Position numbers and translations under genes: made by a program. 64,000 nt of DNA from Liolophura sinensis (Eukaryota > Mollusca > Polyplacophora > Chitonida > Chitonidae): assembly GCF_032854445.1 (NCBI RefSeq), contig NC_088305.1:29844628-29908627 (forward strand), written 5' to 3'. The first letter of the stretch is position 1. Every line of letters starts with the position of its first letter. Positions 24,501 through 31,060 of this stretch are shown one piece after another. Under the pieces are notes generated by a model. The model searched no databases and was not told the origin of the DNA. It saw only the letters and a program-made list of their open reading frames with translations.

Positions 24501-27060
24501 TCCTATGACTGAAAGATTGTTAGGTATGATGTGAAAACTAAAGCATGCATACATGTATGTGTACATACTACTTGTCATGGCACTCCGCATAAGGGGATAT
24601 GAAATGTACATTCAGTATGGACTCAGTATGGGCTTAGGAGGGTTGTCATGTCTGGTGTCTGTGGCGAGGTATTTTATTGAGGCAGCACTAACAAATATGT
24701 TGATATTGAGATTGGCCTATAACAGGAAGAGTTAAAAATATGAATTATTCATACGAAGAAAAAATAGTGTACCATAAGTGACCTAAAATTTCGTTTCCAG
24801 ATTCCAAGAGTTCTGTTTTTTTTTTTCATAAGGTGTCCTTACGTTTGTTTGGAAGGTACGATGGTATCCTACCTTTCAGCACCAAAGTAATATTTTGTGG
24901 CATTTATTTGCACTTTGTTGGTCGACATTCAAGGTTATTTAGGGTATATAAATATGAAATGAGGAAAAATGAGAATGGATCAAATAAGAAAGCCTGTACA
25001 TAAGCCTAAATGACTGCCTTTGGATTAACCAGCATTCACACGGTGCAATGCATTCTTCCAAAAGATAAAATTCAACATAAATCAATATTTCTGAACTCTA
25101 GTAGTATAGAGGTTGTTTTTCAGTCCACAAATTGCATTTGACAGTTGACAAAAGTCAGTAAGACAAATGGCATCGTGTGAACACAGCTTTACATGACACA
25201 TGCATGTGACTAAGTGCCAGTCATTGTGTTGCAGACGGGGTATGAAATCCAGGGGGACACTGTGAGTGGCCCAAAACACAGAGGACCCCGCAGATCACGA
25301 CTCTACAACAACCCAGTCTTTGCAGATTTTGAATTCTTCTGCAATGGGGATTCCCCTAACCTTCCTCCCAGGTGAGATCTCAGTGGATGTTTTGACTTTT
25401 GGTTTTGAAGTTCTGTTTTACTGGTATAACCTCAGCCACCCCCTCATTCCATGGAAATTCTCCAGTCCTCCTCAAAATTCTCCAGGTGAGTTTTCTACTT
25501 TGAAGTAGAGTCATACACTTTGTGAATTTCTCCCAACTGAATTCTGAACTTTGTGAATTTCCCCTCAACTGAATTCTGAACTTTGTGAATTTCCCAGTTT
25601 AACCTATGTACATGTACTTTGTTAATCCATCCAAAGTGAGTTCATTTCTATCAGATTTCCTCTCTGTGGGTATTGTTTTCTTTTCACTCTGCTAACTGTG
25701 TTCACAGGAGAGTTTCAGAACCTGCTAACTGTGTCTGGTGGGACTGTGGTTACCTCCCCTGATGCACTGGGCGTGGACCCAGAAAAAACACAGCTGATAC
25801 TGGACTTGAATGAAGACCAGCATCCAAGCAACATCAGGCTATTTAATCGTAAGTGTTCCAGGTAACGCATCATTAAGGAAAAGTTTCAGATCAAAGATGA
25901 AATATACCCATTGCCATGTGAGGAAAAAGGTTAACCCTATGGGGATAGGTTTACATATACATGTAAATGTACGAACATAGCCCTATATGCAGCCTGCAAT
26001 CCATGGTTTTCAGTGTGCTGTACTCAACAGATTGATGCTGTTTGCTGTCCCTCACCATGTCTGCATCAAATGGCAGTTTGGTGATATTCTTCACCTTGCA
26101 AACGTGCATTGGACCAGAAATTTTCTCTACAAGACTTACATTTGTTCACAGCTTATGAGCCATGATTTATTGACTTAAATGTTTGACTGGTGTTTTATGC
26201 TGTCTTCAAGAGTATTTCACTGTGACCGTCATGAAGATGGGAGGAAACCAGGCACAGCCTGGAATAAATCCACCACGACCTTCAGCATTTTCAGCCCATG
26301 TTTAAGATTCCTGTATGATCACCCAGCATTAAACGGCGACAGCCATATTTTTCAGAGTAGGCCTCCATATGAAGTAACAAGGGAAATCAAGAAGTTTGAA
26401 GTGTTATCGATTAATTTATTGTCTGATTTATTTGATAGTGTTTTACACTGTACTGAAGAATATTTCACTTATACGACAGCAGCCAGCATTATGGTGGGAG
26501 GAAACCAGGCAGAGCTCAGGGGAAACCCACTAGGTTGCGGACAGACCTTGCCACATACGGCCATTGATTAATTTTGCAGGAATTTGAATTTTAGGTTACG
26601 TACGATACTCAGAAGTTTTGGTCCTTGGCGGGCCAAAAGACAAGGAATATCACTCTGACATGCATCAGACACATTAAACGACAGGGATTACGGACAACCA
26701 TATCAAACAAATATACAAAGCAATAAATATACGGATTACTGAAGGGTTGTAAAGGTAAAAATGTCAATTCAGAATGACAGAAAACCAAACAGTATTACTA
26801 CTGTACCCCACCATTATCCTTGCTTGTGGCTCTCCTTGAGCTGTAAATAGCTGTATTGTGGTTTTTGTGAAGTTTATTCACAGCTTCAAAAATTTATTTA
26901 TTTATTTTTATTTTTATTTCTGACAGGTCTGTACAGAAAATATGGGGTTGTGACTGTCTCCAGAGAGTGGGTGTTTGATACAATAACCCAGTACAAAGTA
27001 CAGCCTCTCCCCCACTACGTTCTCACATCCTTACCAAATATAGAACTGCCGTTTGTCTAG
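508..27060 (+). CDS. BRCA1: BRCA1 orthologue (RING-coiled coil-BRCT DNA repair E3 ligase subunit), 5' exons outside window
   Basis: Exons 508-582, 2023-2111, 3781-3899, 4740-4812, 5426-5480, 6183-8467, 11492-11605, 13864-16454, 16774-16909, 17925-18010, 18958-19495, 21964-22580, 23129-23216, 24125-24249, 25235-25371, 25436-25485, 25708-25848, 26927-27060. Each intron is GT-AG and the phase runs unbroken to the TAG stop, giving 2,483 residues from the first complete codon. What identifies it: the RING end with CPLC, a human-like follow-on exon, a coiled coil preceded by SSQSELLCTQQR, and tandem BRCTs with CERTFKYF and VSREWVFDTITQY. In the family, BRCA1 pairs with BARD1 through the RING to form a nuclear ubiquitin ligase; the coiled coil binds PALB2 and the BRCTs bind phosphopeptides in homologous recombination repair. 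The RING start (about 45 residues and the ATG) is not in the window. The protein is larger than vertebrate BRCA1, mostly in the disordered middle. No AATAAA is seen close after the stop. Confidence 0.93.
878..962. repeat. 18-bp tandem repeat
   Basis: About five copies of ttgctgatgatatctgt/a, intronic. Confidence 0.9.
996..1075 (+). mobile_element. SINE family A, 3' fragment
   Basis: Only the conserved tail remains (gtttcccc..., ataagtgaaatattcttgag, acaccaatcaaataaat). Confidence 0.85.
1690..1875 (+). mobile_element. SINE family A, 5'-truncated
   Basis: Body from gctggctttctctccagc through the tail, ending in a pure poly-A run after caatc rather than the usual AAAT repeats. Confidence 0.9.
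2023..2111 (+). CDS. BRCA1: BRCA1 exon after the RING
   Basis: The acceptor is acgtag and the donor gtgagt; 89 bp, the same length as human exon 6. It reads R-SLSERPKLGDIVSGI and ends AFHTDQESS, matching the human helix region SLQESTRFSQLVEELL...AFQLDTG that packs against BARD1. Confidence 0.92.
2112..3780 (+). other. BRCA1 intron with a diverged direct repeat
   Basis: Two diverged copies, about 168 bp apart, share cttgtgcatgctgaagttta (2459 and 2627) and flanking text from gtttgtc onward. The rest of the intron is A+T-rich with no gene that I can recognise. Confidence 0.6.
3781..3899 (+). CDS. BRCA1: BRCA1 exon (Ser-rich linker)
   Basis: The acceptor is gttcatcag and the donor gtaaga; the phase fits both neighbours. 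It encodes a serine/glutamine-rich linker (NPSQSSQSGLPSS...), 119 bp. Sequence similarity to vertebrates is low here, so support comes from splice sites and frame only. Confidence 0.75.
4352..4625 (+). mobile_element. SINE family A, near full length
   Basis: Diverged tRNA-like head (ggcctccatggacgcgggcg), central body and tail. It contains a local duplication of gtctctgtctggtttcctcc. Confidence 0.85.
4740..4812 (+). CDS. BRCA1: BRCA1 exon (basic linker)
   Basis: The acceptor is cctttcag and the donor gtaagc. It encodes NDKSLRNLRHSKRRKTEVTH and continues VFID; the KRRK cluster could act as a nuclear localisation signal (inference). Placed by phase. Confidence 0.78.
5426..5480 (+). CDS. BRCA1: BRCA1 exon (short linker)
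   Basis: The acceptor is ttttacag and the donor gtaagt; 55 bp, encoding DLTEPSEAADLVQTHVNV. It joins in phase to the giant exon at 6183. Confidence 0.78.
6183..8467 (+). CDS. BRCA1: BRCA1 giant exon I (disordered region)
   Basis: 2,285 bp, about 761 residues, low in hydrophobics and rich in Ser, Glu and Lys. Around 6940 it reads KIKKVSNWMYNLPPS, resembling the KVNEWF motif of human BRCA1. Around 7196 a DDPYVFKSSQRTPKRG stretch leads into a long Lys/Arg tract, a likely nuclear localisation or DNA-contact segment. It ends ACA-G/gtgggt. The open frame runs into the intron to 8514, but the next exon continues in phase only from 8467. Confidence 0.88.
8468..11491 (+). other. BRCA1 intron with tandem duplication and CA repeat
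   Basis: A ~100-bp duplicated segment at 9330-9545 shares gaacatgtgtatcattaggt and ttccaacttct. A (CA)n-type microsatellite with caccaca interruptions occupies 11250-11325. No gene is recognised in the rest. Confidence 0.7.
11492..11605 (+). CDS. BRCA1: BRCA1 exon between the two giant exons
   Basis: The acceptor is tttgttcag and the donor gtaagt; 114 bp. It encodes a Ser/Asp-rich segment (SPGLLFCTEDSDSSSTEDLD...). Vertebrates keep the middle of BRCA1 largely in a single exon 11, so this small exon marks a split of that block. Confidence 0.85.
   Translation, partial: KPQQPAQDCCFVPKTVIAAPQRTWTSTQPLMSTPYPH
11799..12063 (+). mobile_element. SINE family A, full length reference copy
   Basis: The head ggacctccgtggctcagctg resembles a tRNA 5' end with an A box (tggctcagctggttagtg). 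A B-box-like gagttcaagtccagc follows about 85 bp in, then the conserved body and a tail ending acaccaatcaaataaataat. Confidence 0.93.
12267..12496 (-). mobile_element. MITE family 1, copy 1
   Basis: Terminal inverted repeats gaattcttcaccctttttgc and gcaaaaaggttgaggagtta, with internal cactgaaagttgctctttc shared with the copies at 19521 and 28872 (reverse orientation here). Confidence 0.8.
12545..13335 (-). pseudogene. hAT-superfamily transposase remnant
   Basis: Read on the minus strand, it begins MSKQSKLSKFFGGGSES, continues with a TTF/BED-like zinc-finger segment (GMICNTCKSANFD and a later SRHQDSKQHIEA), and reaches the catalytic-region motif FIGIMLDETCDVSDK. Two frameshifts break it, one at the A-run near 13155 and one near 12786, and the C-terminal two-thirds is missing. 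It lies inside a BRCA1 intron, opposite to the gene. The family assignment rests on the DE(S/T)xDVS motif and layout. Clearly non-functional. Confidence 0.8.
13596..13628. repeat. Perfect 15-bp hairpin
   Basis: caaaaaacacgcgtc, loop aga, then its exact reverse complement. The flanks also carry gcgtcc on both sides. It lies 235 bp before giant exon II. Confidence 0.95.
13864..16454 (+). CDS. BRCA1: BRCA1 giant exon II (disordered region)
   Basis: 2,591 bp, about 864 residues, disordered. It contains basic patches (RKRTRRSAKQEAK near 15459; RRSGRRRRGKVIKPV near 16280) followed by acidic Ser-Asp runs (DTDSDSDSPFE) that look like CK2-type sites. It also has many SQ/TQ dipeptides, the usual ATM/ATR targets in this family. 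Donor is CAG/gtagtt. The frame stays open in the intron to 16643, but the phase supports the donor at 16455. Confidence 0.88.
16774..16909 (+). CDS. BRCA1: BRCA1 exon (acidic segment)
   Basis: The acceptor is cctttag and the donor gttagt. It encodes KPKKKPVRPVISDDSDD followed by an Asp run, echoing the basic-then-acidic motif at the end of the previous exon (VIKPVIVDTDSDSD). Confidence 0.87.
17350..17792. mobile_element. MITE-like element with ~24-bp inverted repeats
   Basis: Left end cattacctaggagtatgcaa (17362) and right end ttgcatacttctaggtaatg (ending 17781) are inverted matches with one mismatch, flanked by further agt/act complementarity. The interior is non-coding. It fills most of the intron between 16909 and 17925. 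Confidence 0.75.
17925..18010 (+). CDS. BRCA1: BRCA1 exon before coiled coil (SQ motif)
   Basis: It encodes AEDCSQDNKSA...SSAFSSQSELLCTQ, aligning with human SEDCSGLSSQSDILTTQ. Tandem acceptors (tcag/cag) allow an extra Ala at the start. It ends in phase 0, exactly where the human exon ends before QR. Confidence 0.92.
18190..18283 (+). mobile_element. SINE family A, 3' fragment
   Basis: From cggtttcctcccaccataat to the AAAT tail, diverged. Confidence 0.85.
18632..18770 (+). mobile_element. SINE family A, 3' half
   Basis: From aacctgcggatggttgtctg to a tail of AAAT repeats, ending 190 bp before the coiled-coil exon. Confidence 0.9.
18958..19495 (+). CDS. BRCA1: BRCA1 exon: PALB2-type coiled coil plus 17-residue repeats
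   Basis: It starts QRSKLEQDVERMKQEIEALE. Leu, Val, Met, Ile, Leu and Leu fall at a/d heptad positions (spacing 4,3,4,3,4), matching the human segment [20 protein letters not shown] that binds PALB2. Downstream, seven 17-residue acidic repeats fill 19069-19425. Donor is ACA-A/gtgagt. Confidence 0.92.
19069..19425 (+). repeat. Seven 51-bp (17-residue) coding repeats in BRCA1
   Basis: In-frame units start at 19069, 19120, 19171, 19222, 19273, 19324 and 19375. The consensus is roughly xEVEMETSxxDxTVREP. Units 3-4 and 5-6 alternate (CEVD.ETSKAGMTVGDH then IEVEMETSDDDITVREP), showing a recent 102-bp duplication (19195-19296 with 19297-19398). Confidence 0.95.
19521..19742 (+). mobile_element. MITE family 1, copy 2
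   Basis: Starts cctaattcctcaaccgtttc and ends with the inverted gcgaaaaggttgaagaatta. The interior shares aaagagcaactttcagtgca with the other copies. It begins just after the coiled-coil exon. Confidence 0.85.
19862..20250. repeat. 15-bp minisatellite
   Basis: About 26 units of agtttggcaatgttt/agtttagcaatgttt with higher-order patterning (tttgtttggcattgtttaat recurs). It is open as a Ser-Leu-Ala-Met-Phe repeat on the plus strand, but this is a by-product of the 15-bp period; it is intronic. Confidence 0.92.
20833..21035 (-). mobile_element. SINE family A, minus orientation
   Basis: The tail (tatttgattggtgttttacg) is at the left; the body runs to gagctggacttgaactcaaa. Confidence 0.92.
21230..21378 (+). 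mobile_element. SINE family A, 5'-truncated
   Basis: ggcttcctctccagctgtac through gtgaaatattcttgagtaca and the A-rich tail. Confidence 0.9.
21964..22580 (+). CDS. BRCA1: BRCA1 exon: Ser-Pro-rich linker and BRCT1 start
   Basis: The acceptor is gtcacag and the donor gtaagt. It encodes a Ser-Pro-rich linker (SSSQESEDLFLSPRSPSPPP...) and ends RRLCFVTTGLHLSQA. That end aligns with human RMSMVVSGLTPEE, the first strand of BRCT1, and the exon boundary lies at the same place. An upstream open stretch from 21852 is intron, since the phase only fits at 21964. Confidence 0.9.
23129..23216 (+). CDS. BRCA1: BRCA1 exon: BRCT1
   Basis: 88 bp, the same length as the human exon. It reads QRTQKLAQMFNIKI...AATHVIVKT, aligning with FMLVYKFARKHHI...TTHVVMKT. 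Tandem acceptors (gcag/cag) may make the first Gln optional. Confidence 0.94.
23525..23648 (+). mobile_element. SINE family A, 3' part
   Basis: ggttgtgggtttacccggtt through the AAAT tail; immediately followed by a 25-bp array. Confidence 0.88.
23665..23985. repeat. 25-bp minisatellite
   Basis: About 12 units of gcatttggtatgaatatgta plus aaggt. The minus strand stays open in several frames because the unit lacks stops. Intronic, in the BRCT1 intron. Confidence 0.9.
24125..24249 (+). CDS. BRCA1: BRCA1 exon: BRCT1 core
   Basis: 125 bp encoding LVCERTFKYFQAIAHHCWLI and SYQWVEDCITANEILPE. Arg, Thr, Lys and Phe of RTFKYF match human Arg1699, Thr1700, Lys1702 and Phe1704. It corresponds to two human exons (78 + 41 bp) fused. 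Confidence 0.95.
24350..24520 (+). mobile_element. SINE fragment (family B/C-like 3' half)
   Basis: Shares tggcagcac, catggactcgccctgcc and ctatgactgaaagattgtta with the fuller copies at 37273 and 50370. Confidence 0.65.
25235..25371 (+). CDS. BRCA1: BRCA1 exon: BRCT1-BRCT2 linker
   Basis: 137 bp encoding TGYEIQGDTVSGPKHRGPRR and FADFEFFCNGDSPNLPP, aligning with human [20 protein letters not shown]...LEICCYGPFTNMPTD. It covers two human exons (84 + 55 bp). Confidence 0.93.
25436..25485 (+). CDS. BRCA1: BRCA1 probable 50-bp exon in BRCT2
   Basis: The flanking exons (ending with two spare bases, starting with two) cannot join in frame. This stretch (acceptor aacctcag, donor ccag/gtgagt) has the length and open frame needed. 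It adds SHPLIPWKFSSPPQNSPG before EFQNLLTV. The acceptor has a weak pyrimidine tract, so the 5' boundary is less sure. Confidence 0.65.
25708..25848 (+). CDS. BRCA1: BRCA1 exon: BRCT2
   Basis: The acceptor is gttcacag and the donor gtaagt. It encodes EFQNLLTVSGGTVVTSPDAL and then EKTQLILDLNEDQ. The glycine-rich turn matches human LCGASVV. The position of human Met1775 is Leu here. Confidence 0.93.
26178..26285 (-). mobile_element. SINE family A fragment, minus
   Basis: gactggtgttttatgctgtc ... gatgggaggaaaccaggc; diverged. Confidence 0.75.
26415..26565 (-). mobile_element. SINE family A fragment, minus
   Basis: gaatatttcacttatacgac, agccagcattatggtgggag and the following body; the tail is at 26415. 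Confidence 0.88.
26927..27060 (+). CDS. BRCA1: BRCA1 terminal exon: BRCT2 end and stop
   Basis: It encodes RLYRKYGVVTVSREWVFDTI, then TQYKVQPLPHYVL, and ends NIELPFV-TAG. It aligns with human [20 protein letters not shown]...; REW is the invariant BRCT motif. Confidence 0.96.
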
Positions 27061-27129
27061 CCGTTAATGTTACCAAGTATATGAGCACTACCTAAGCTAA
27101 TTATAACAATGTCCTGGATAACACTTTGA

Positions 27130-28290
27130 AGTTATCATCAGATTGCTTTGTGATTTTGTAAGCATGTGTATGGGCAACAATTTATCCTCAAACTGGTGCA
27201 TTTTTGGGAATCAGGTTGTGATCAAACTGCTTTCTTTATCTGTATGTATGTGGACAATAGGCTATTTTCAATCTGCTTTACATCTTTTGCTCTGCTACAT
27301 ACACATGCATGGGCGTCAGCTCATCATCAAACTGTTTTTTTGGTGTACTGTCATGGCATGGATGTCTTGGAATTGAAAACCAGCAGAATATGACATTTGG
27401 ATATTGCATGCACTTATAGTGTGAGGACATAATGATATCATAGGAGCTTTTTTTTTTATTTGTTGATTTGATTGGTGTTTTACGCCGTTCTCAAGAATAT
27501 TTCACTTACACAACGGCGGCCAGCATTATGCTGGGTAGAAACCGGGCAGAGCCTGGGGGAAACGCATGACCATCCACAGGTTGCTGATAGACCTTCCCAT
27601 GTATAGCCGGAGAGGAAGCCAGCATGAGCTGGACTTGGAACTCACAACAACCGCATTGGTGAGAGGCTCCTTGGTCATTACAGTTTTACAGTACTTTGTA
27701 CATCTACAGGTATATAAGCATCAACTTATCTAGTATTTTACTTCATGTTATCACAAAGGTGCTTCAGCATATGGACACGGAGTTATTCAGGTGTTTTCAT
27801 CAGTAGATAAGGGCCGCAGGTTATCATCATGGTGCTGTCTTCATTTTTACACAAAGATTCCATTTATCATCTACAACTGTTGTTTTTTCATGTGTACATA
27901 TGGGTACCAAGTTATCTTCATGGTTCTGTCTTCATTTGTACACCAAGAACCCATTTATCATCTACGACTGTTGTTTTTTCATGTGTACATATGGATACCA
28001 AGTTATCATCTTGGTGCTGTCTTCATTTGTACACAGAGTCCATTTATCATCTACAACTGTTGTTTTTTCATGTGTACATATAGGTACCAAGTTATCATCA
28101 AGTTGCTGTCTTCATTTGTACACAAAGCACCAACTTATGGTCAGTGATTTTTTTTTTCATGTGTACATATGGGCATTAAGCTATTGTCAAGGTGCTTTCA
28201 TTTGTAAATACGGCAGCCGAATTATCATCAAAGTGCTGTGTGCATTTTTACTTGGTGAGTGTCAAGTTATCATTAGAGGGTTGATGCTGT
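27130..28290. repeat. ~92-bp tandem array downstream of BRCA1, split by a SINE
   Basis: From 27820 to 28140, units of about 91-92 bp (ctgtcttcatttgtacac ... tgttgttttttcatgtgtac) are well conserved. Flanking stretches at 27130-27330 and 28140-28290 hold weaker copies (tatgggca..., atcatcaaactg). A minus-strand SINE (27450-27682) interrupts the array. Confidence 0.8.
27450..27682 (-). mobile_element. SINE family A, near full length, minus
   Basis: The tail tgatttgattggtgttttac is at the left; the body and part of the tRNA-like head run to gaggctccttggtcatta. Confidence 0.92.
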
Positions 28291-28319
28291 AAACATTAAC
28301 TTCATGTAGACATATCGGG

Positions 28320-28612
28320 CAGAATTTTCCAGATAGATGTGATTTGCAGGTAGATGTGATTTCCAGGTAGATTTGATTTGCAGGTAGATGTGATTTGCAG
28401 GTAGATGTGATTTGCAGGTAGATTTGATTTGCAGGTAGATGTGATTTCCAGGTAGATTTGATTTCCAGGTAGATGTGATTTCCAGGTAGATTTGATTTGC
28501 AGGTAGATTTGATTTGCAGGCAGATGTGATTTGCAGGTAGATGTGATTTGCAGGTAGGTGTGATTTCCAGGTAGATGTGATTTCCAGGTAGATGTGATTT
28601 GCAGGGACATTA
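28320..28612. repeat. 17-bp minisatellite
   Basis: About 17 units of caggtagatgtgatttg, with cc/gc and gt/tt variants. The open minus-strand frames are artefacts of the repeat. Confidence 0.93.
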
Positions 28613-28871
28613 TTTGCAGAAGGATAAAAAGTATATCTCAGATTATCAGGCTCAATTCCCGTCATGAATACTTCAGATTGCACTTTGTGTTATTGTTATC
28701 CCGATGTCTAGCTCACACAGACAGTATTAAAGAAACATTCTATTTTAAGGCTAAAGGAGGCCCTTTACATGAACTAAGGTAATACAAAATAATGTTAAAG
28801 TCCGTGCAGAAAGCCTCCAGCTGTATACCTGTAAGTGCAGAATGTTGTTCATGCTTTGATGCAGACAGATA

Positions 28872-29094
28872 TTACCCTAATTCCTCAATCTTTTCGCGTA
28901 TTAAAGAGCAACTTTCAGGGCAATTTATGTATGTTTTTAATTTGATTTTGAAGGCAGAACTACAATGGTTGGATTAGCCAATTTCAGGGCTTTACAAAAA
29001 GTGGAACTTTTATCAGTGTACATAGAATAATGCCCTCAGAAGTTGCTTGAATGAACACTTTACGAACATGAGAAAAGGTTTGAAGAATTACAGT
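28872..29094 (+). mobile_element. MITE family 1, copy 3
   Basis: Starts taccctaattcctcaatctt and ends with the inverted gaaaaggtttgaagaattac. The interior shares aaagagcaactttcagggca and atttcagggctttac with the copy at 19521. Confidence 0.85.
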
Positions 29095-29159
29095 ATTGTG
29101 ACTGACAGATTTAACAGTTGTGGTTTTGGGGTGAACATAACATGTATTGTATTCATTGA

Positions 29160-29650
29160 TTCTAATAGTAGTACATCGCTGATCAACATTGTTATTCCAT
29201 CCTATGTGAACATTGTTCATGTTTAGTAGTACATCGCTGATCAACATTGTTACTCCATCATATGTGAACATTGTTTATGTTTAGCAGCACATCCCTGATC
29301 AACATTGTTACTCCATCCTTTGTGAACATTGTTACTCCATCCTTTGTGAACATTGTTTATGTTTAGCAGTACACCCCTGGTCAACATTGTTACTCCATCC
29401 TTTGTGAACATTGTTTATGTTTAGCAGTACATCCCTGATCAACATTGTTATTCCATTCTATGTGAACATTGTTCATGTTTAGTAGTACATCCCTGATCAA
29501 CTTTGTCATTCCATTCTATGTGAACATTGTTCATGTTTAGTAGTACATCCCTGATCAACATTGTTAATCCATCCTGTGTGAACATTGTTTATGTTTAGTT
29601 GTACATCCCTGATCAATATTGTTACCTAATCTTACGTGAACATTGTTATT
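29160..29650. repeat. 58-bp minisatellite
   Basis: About eight units of acatccctgatcaacattgt / tactccatcctttgtgaaca / ttgtttatgtttagcagt, with sporadic half-unit duplications. Confidence 0.92.
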
Positions 29651-29929
29651 CCATACTTGTATGGTACTGAACCATTCAAGCAAATTCATATTTGTCTTCC
29701 TGAAGGAGGAATGGCCGAATATCAGTTGTCATATAATGGTACAAAGGTTTGTGTTGGGTGTTGTTTGTTCATGGGTACCTTAGGTGACATACAGGGATGA
29801 GCATTCTGTGGGGCGACACGAGACCAGAAATCAGTACCGAGGAAGGTGTCATGTATGGTGTCCCTAGTGTGATGATTTAAAGAAACAGCATCGCCTTTAA
29901 AACCCAAAGGGAAATCAACCAAACGAGCC

Positions 29930-31060
29930 TAATCCAAACACTTCCCTTCGTTTGCCTTTACATCGTTTTGCGAAGTGTAGGTATACCAGCCATAGGATTG
30001 GGTGAAACCGATAGTAAATAAATGGACCGTCCAAAATTAAGAATAGTGTCAGTGCTTCTGTGGAAAACCCAATGCCTGACTGGATTTATATTTTAATTCG
30101 ATTGGAATTAAACGCCGTCATTCAAGAATAACTATATAAACTACCGACGTTTTGAAAGGGATTGACAAACTTCCCTACTTGTGGCGCGAATTTCCATTCG
30201 CAGAGCGAGCTGACAGTGTTATACCATATACTGGTGGAAGGCGAGTTATTTCCAGCAAACTCTCAGACTACCGACACAGCTGTACGATAATTGTGGACTG
30301 TTTGTTGTCGCTAGAGCAGCAGAGGCGGGAGAATCCAAATTATTCTGTTTCAGACGCTGACAGTAAAACGAACAGGCCGTGTGTCCTAGCGGTTGAAAGA
30401 CAAGCACCTTGACCTCTCGACCACGACCCGTGTCCACTGGAAATTATAGAGTGAGTCAGGTGCAGGAGCAGTGTAGATTGTGATTAGAGTCTGTGTCGAA
30501 ACAGACGTGTTTATACAACCCGTCAAGCAAGATGGACGTTCCAGGTCAATTATCGCAAGGTAAATTCCCAAAGAACGACGTATACCACAACCTACAAAAG
30601 AACTAAGAAAGCATATAACATTCGAAAATATTACTGAATCATGCAAAGAGAAACAGTTTTCATTGGTGTTGGAAAGAATGTTTTGGGCGAATGAGTGAAA
30701 TCATTATTCAAATCGTATACCATGCTAGAATAAAATATGATAAAATATGTATCTCAGTTGCGCTTTGATAGCAACTGTTCATATACCTAACGTGATTTAG
30801 TTCAACACGATGAATATACAGCCCCTCGCCCCGGTTTAAGCGGAATGACACAGTCATGAAGCAGATAATTATGCTCGTTATAAAACTTAAGAAACTTGGA
30901 GTGAAGGTGTTTGATGGAATAACCTTGACACACAAGTTTTTGTAGCAATAACTTGTGACGTTGATTGAAATCGTCACATAACACACAATCATGCTCTAAC
31001 AAATGCCAGAAGGCGAGTATTGCAATGGTGAGTTTGCCCTCGTACTGTGGGAACACCGTG
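29930..31060 (-). pseudogene. Reverse-transcriptase retroelement remnant, copy A (Penelope-like?)
   Basis: The minus strand 31056-30802 encodes LAFWHLLEHDCVLCDDFNQR, then [20 protein letters not shown] and KFLKFYNEH. This resembles the C-terminal part of animal retroelement reverse-transcriptase proteins (the 'DFNxRxxLLxxKLLxQGY...FYxRH' block). The remaining ~0.9 kb matches the 3' regions of the copies at 31680 and 59600. No intact polymerase. Assignment to the Penelope-like class is from memory and uncertain. Confidence 0.65.

Noticed and set aside
27791-28292. Plus-strand open frames rich in Cys and His
   Set aside because: Three overlapping frames generated by a ~92-bp array; no start context or splice support.
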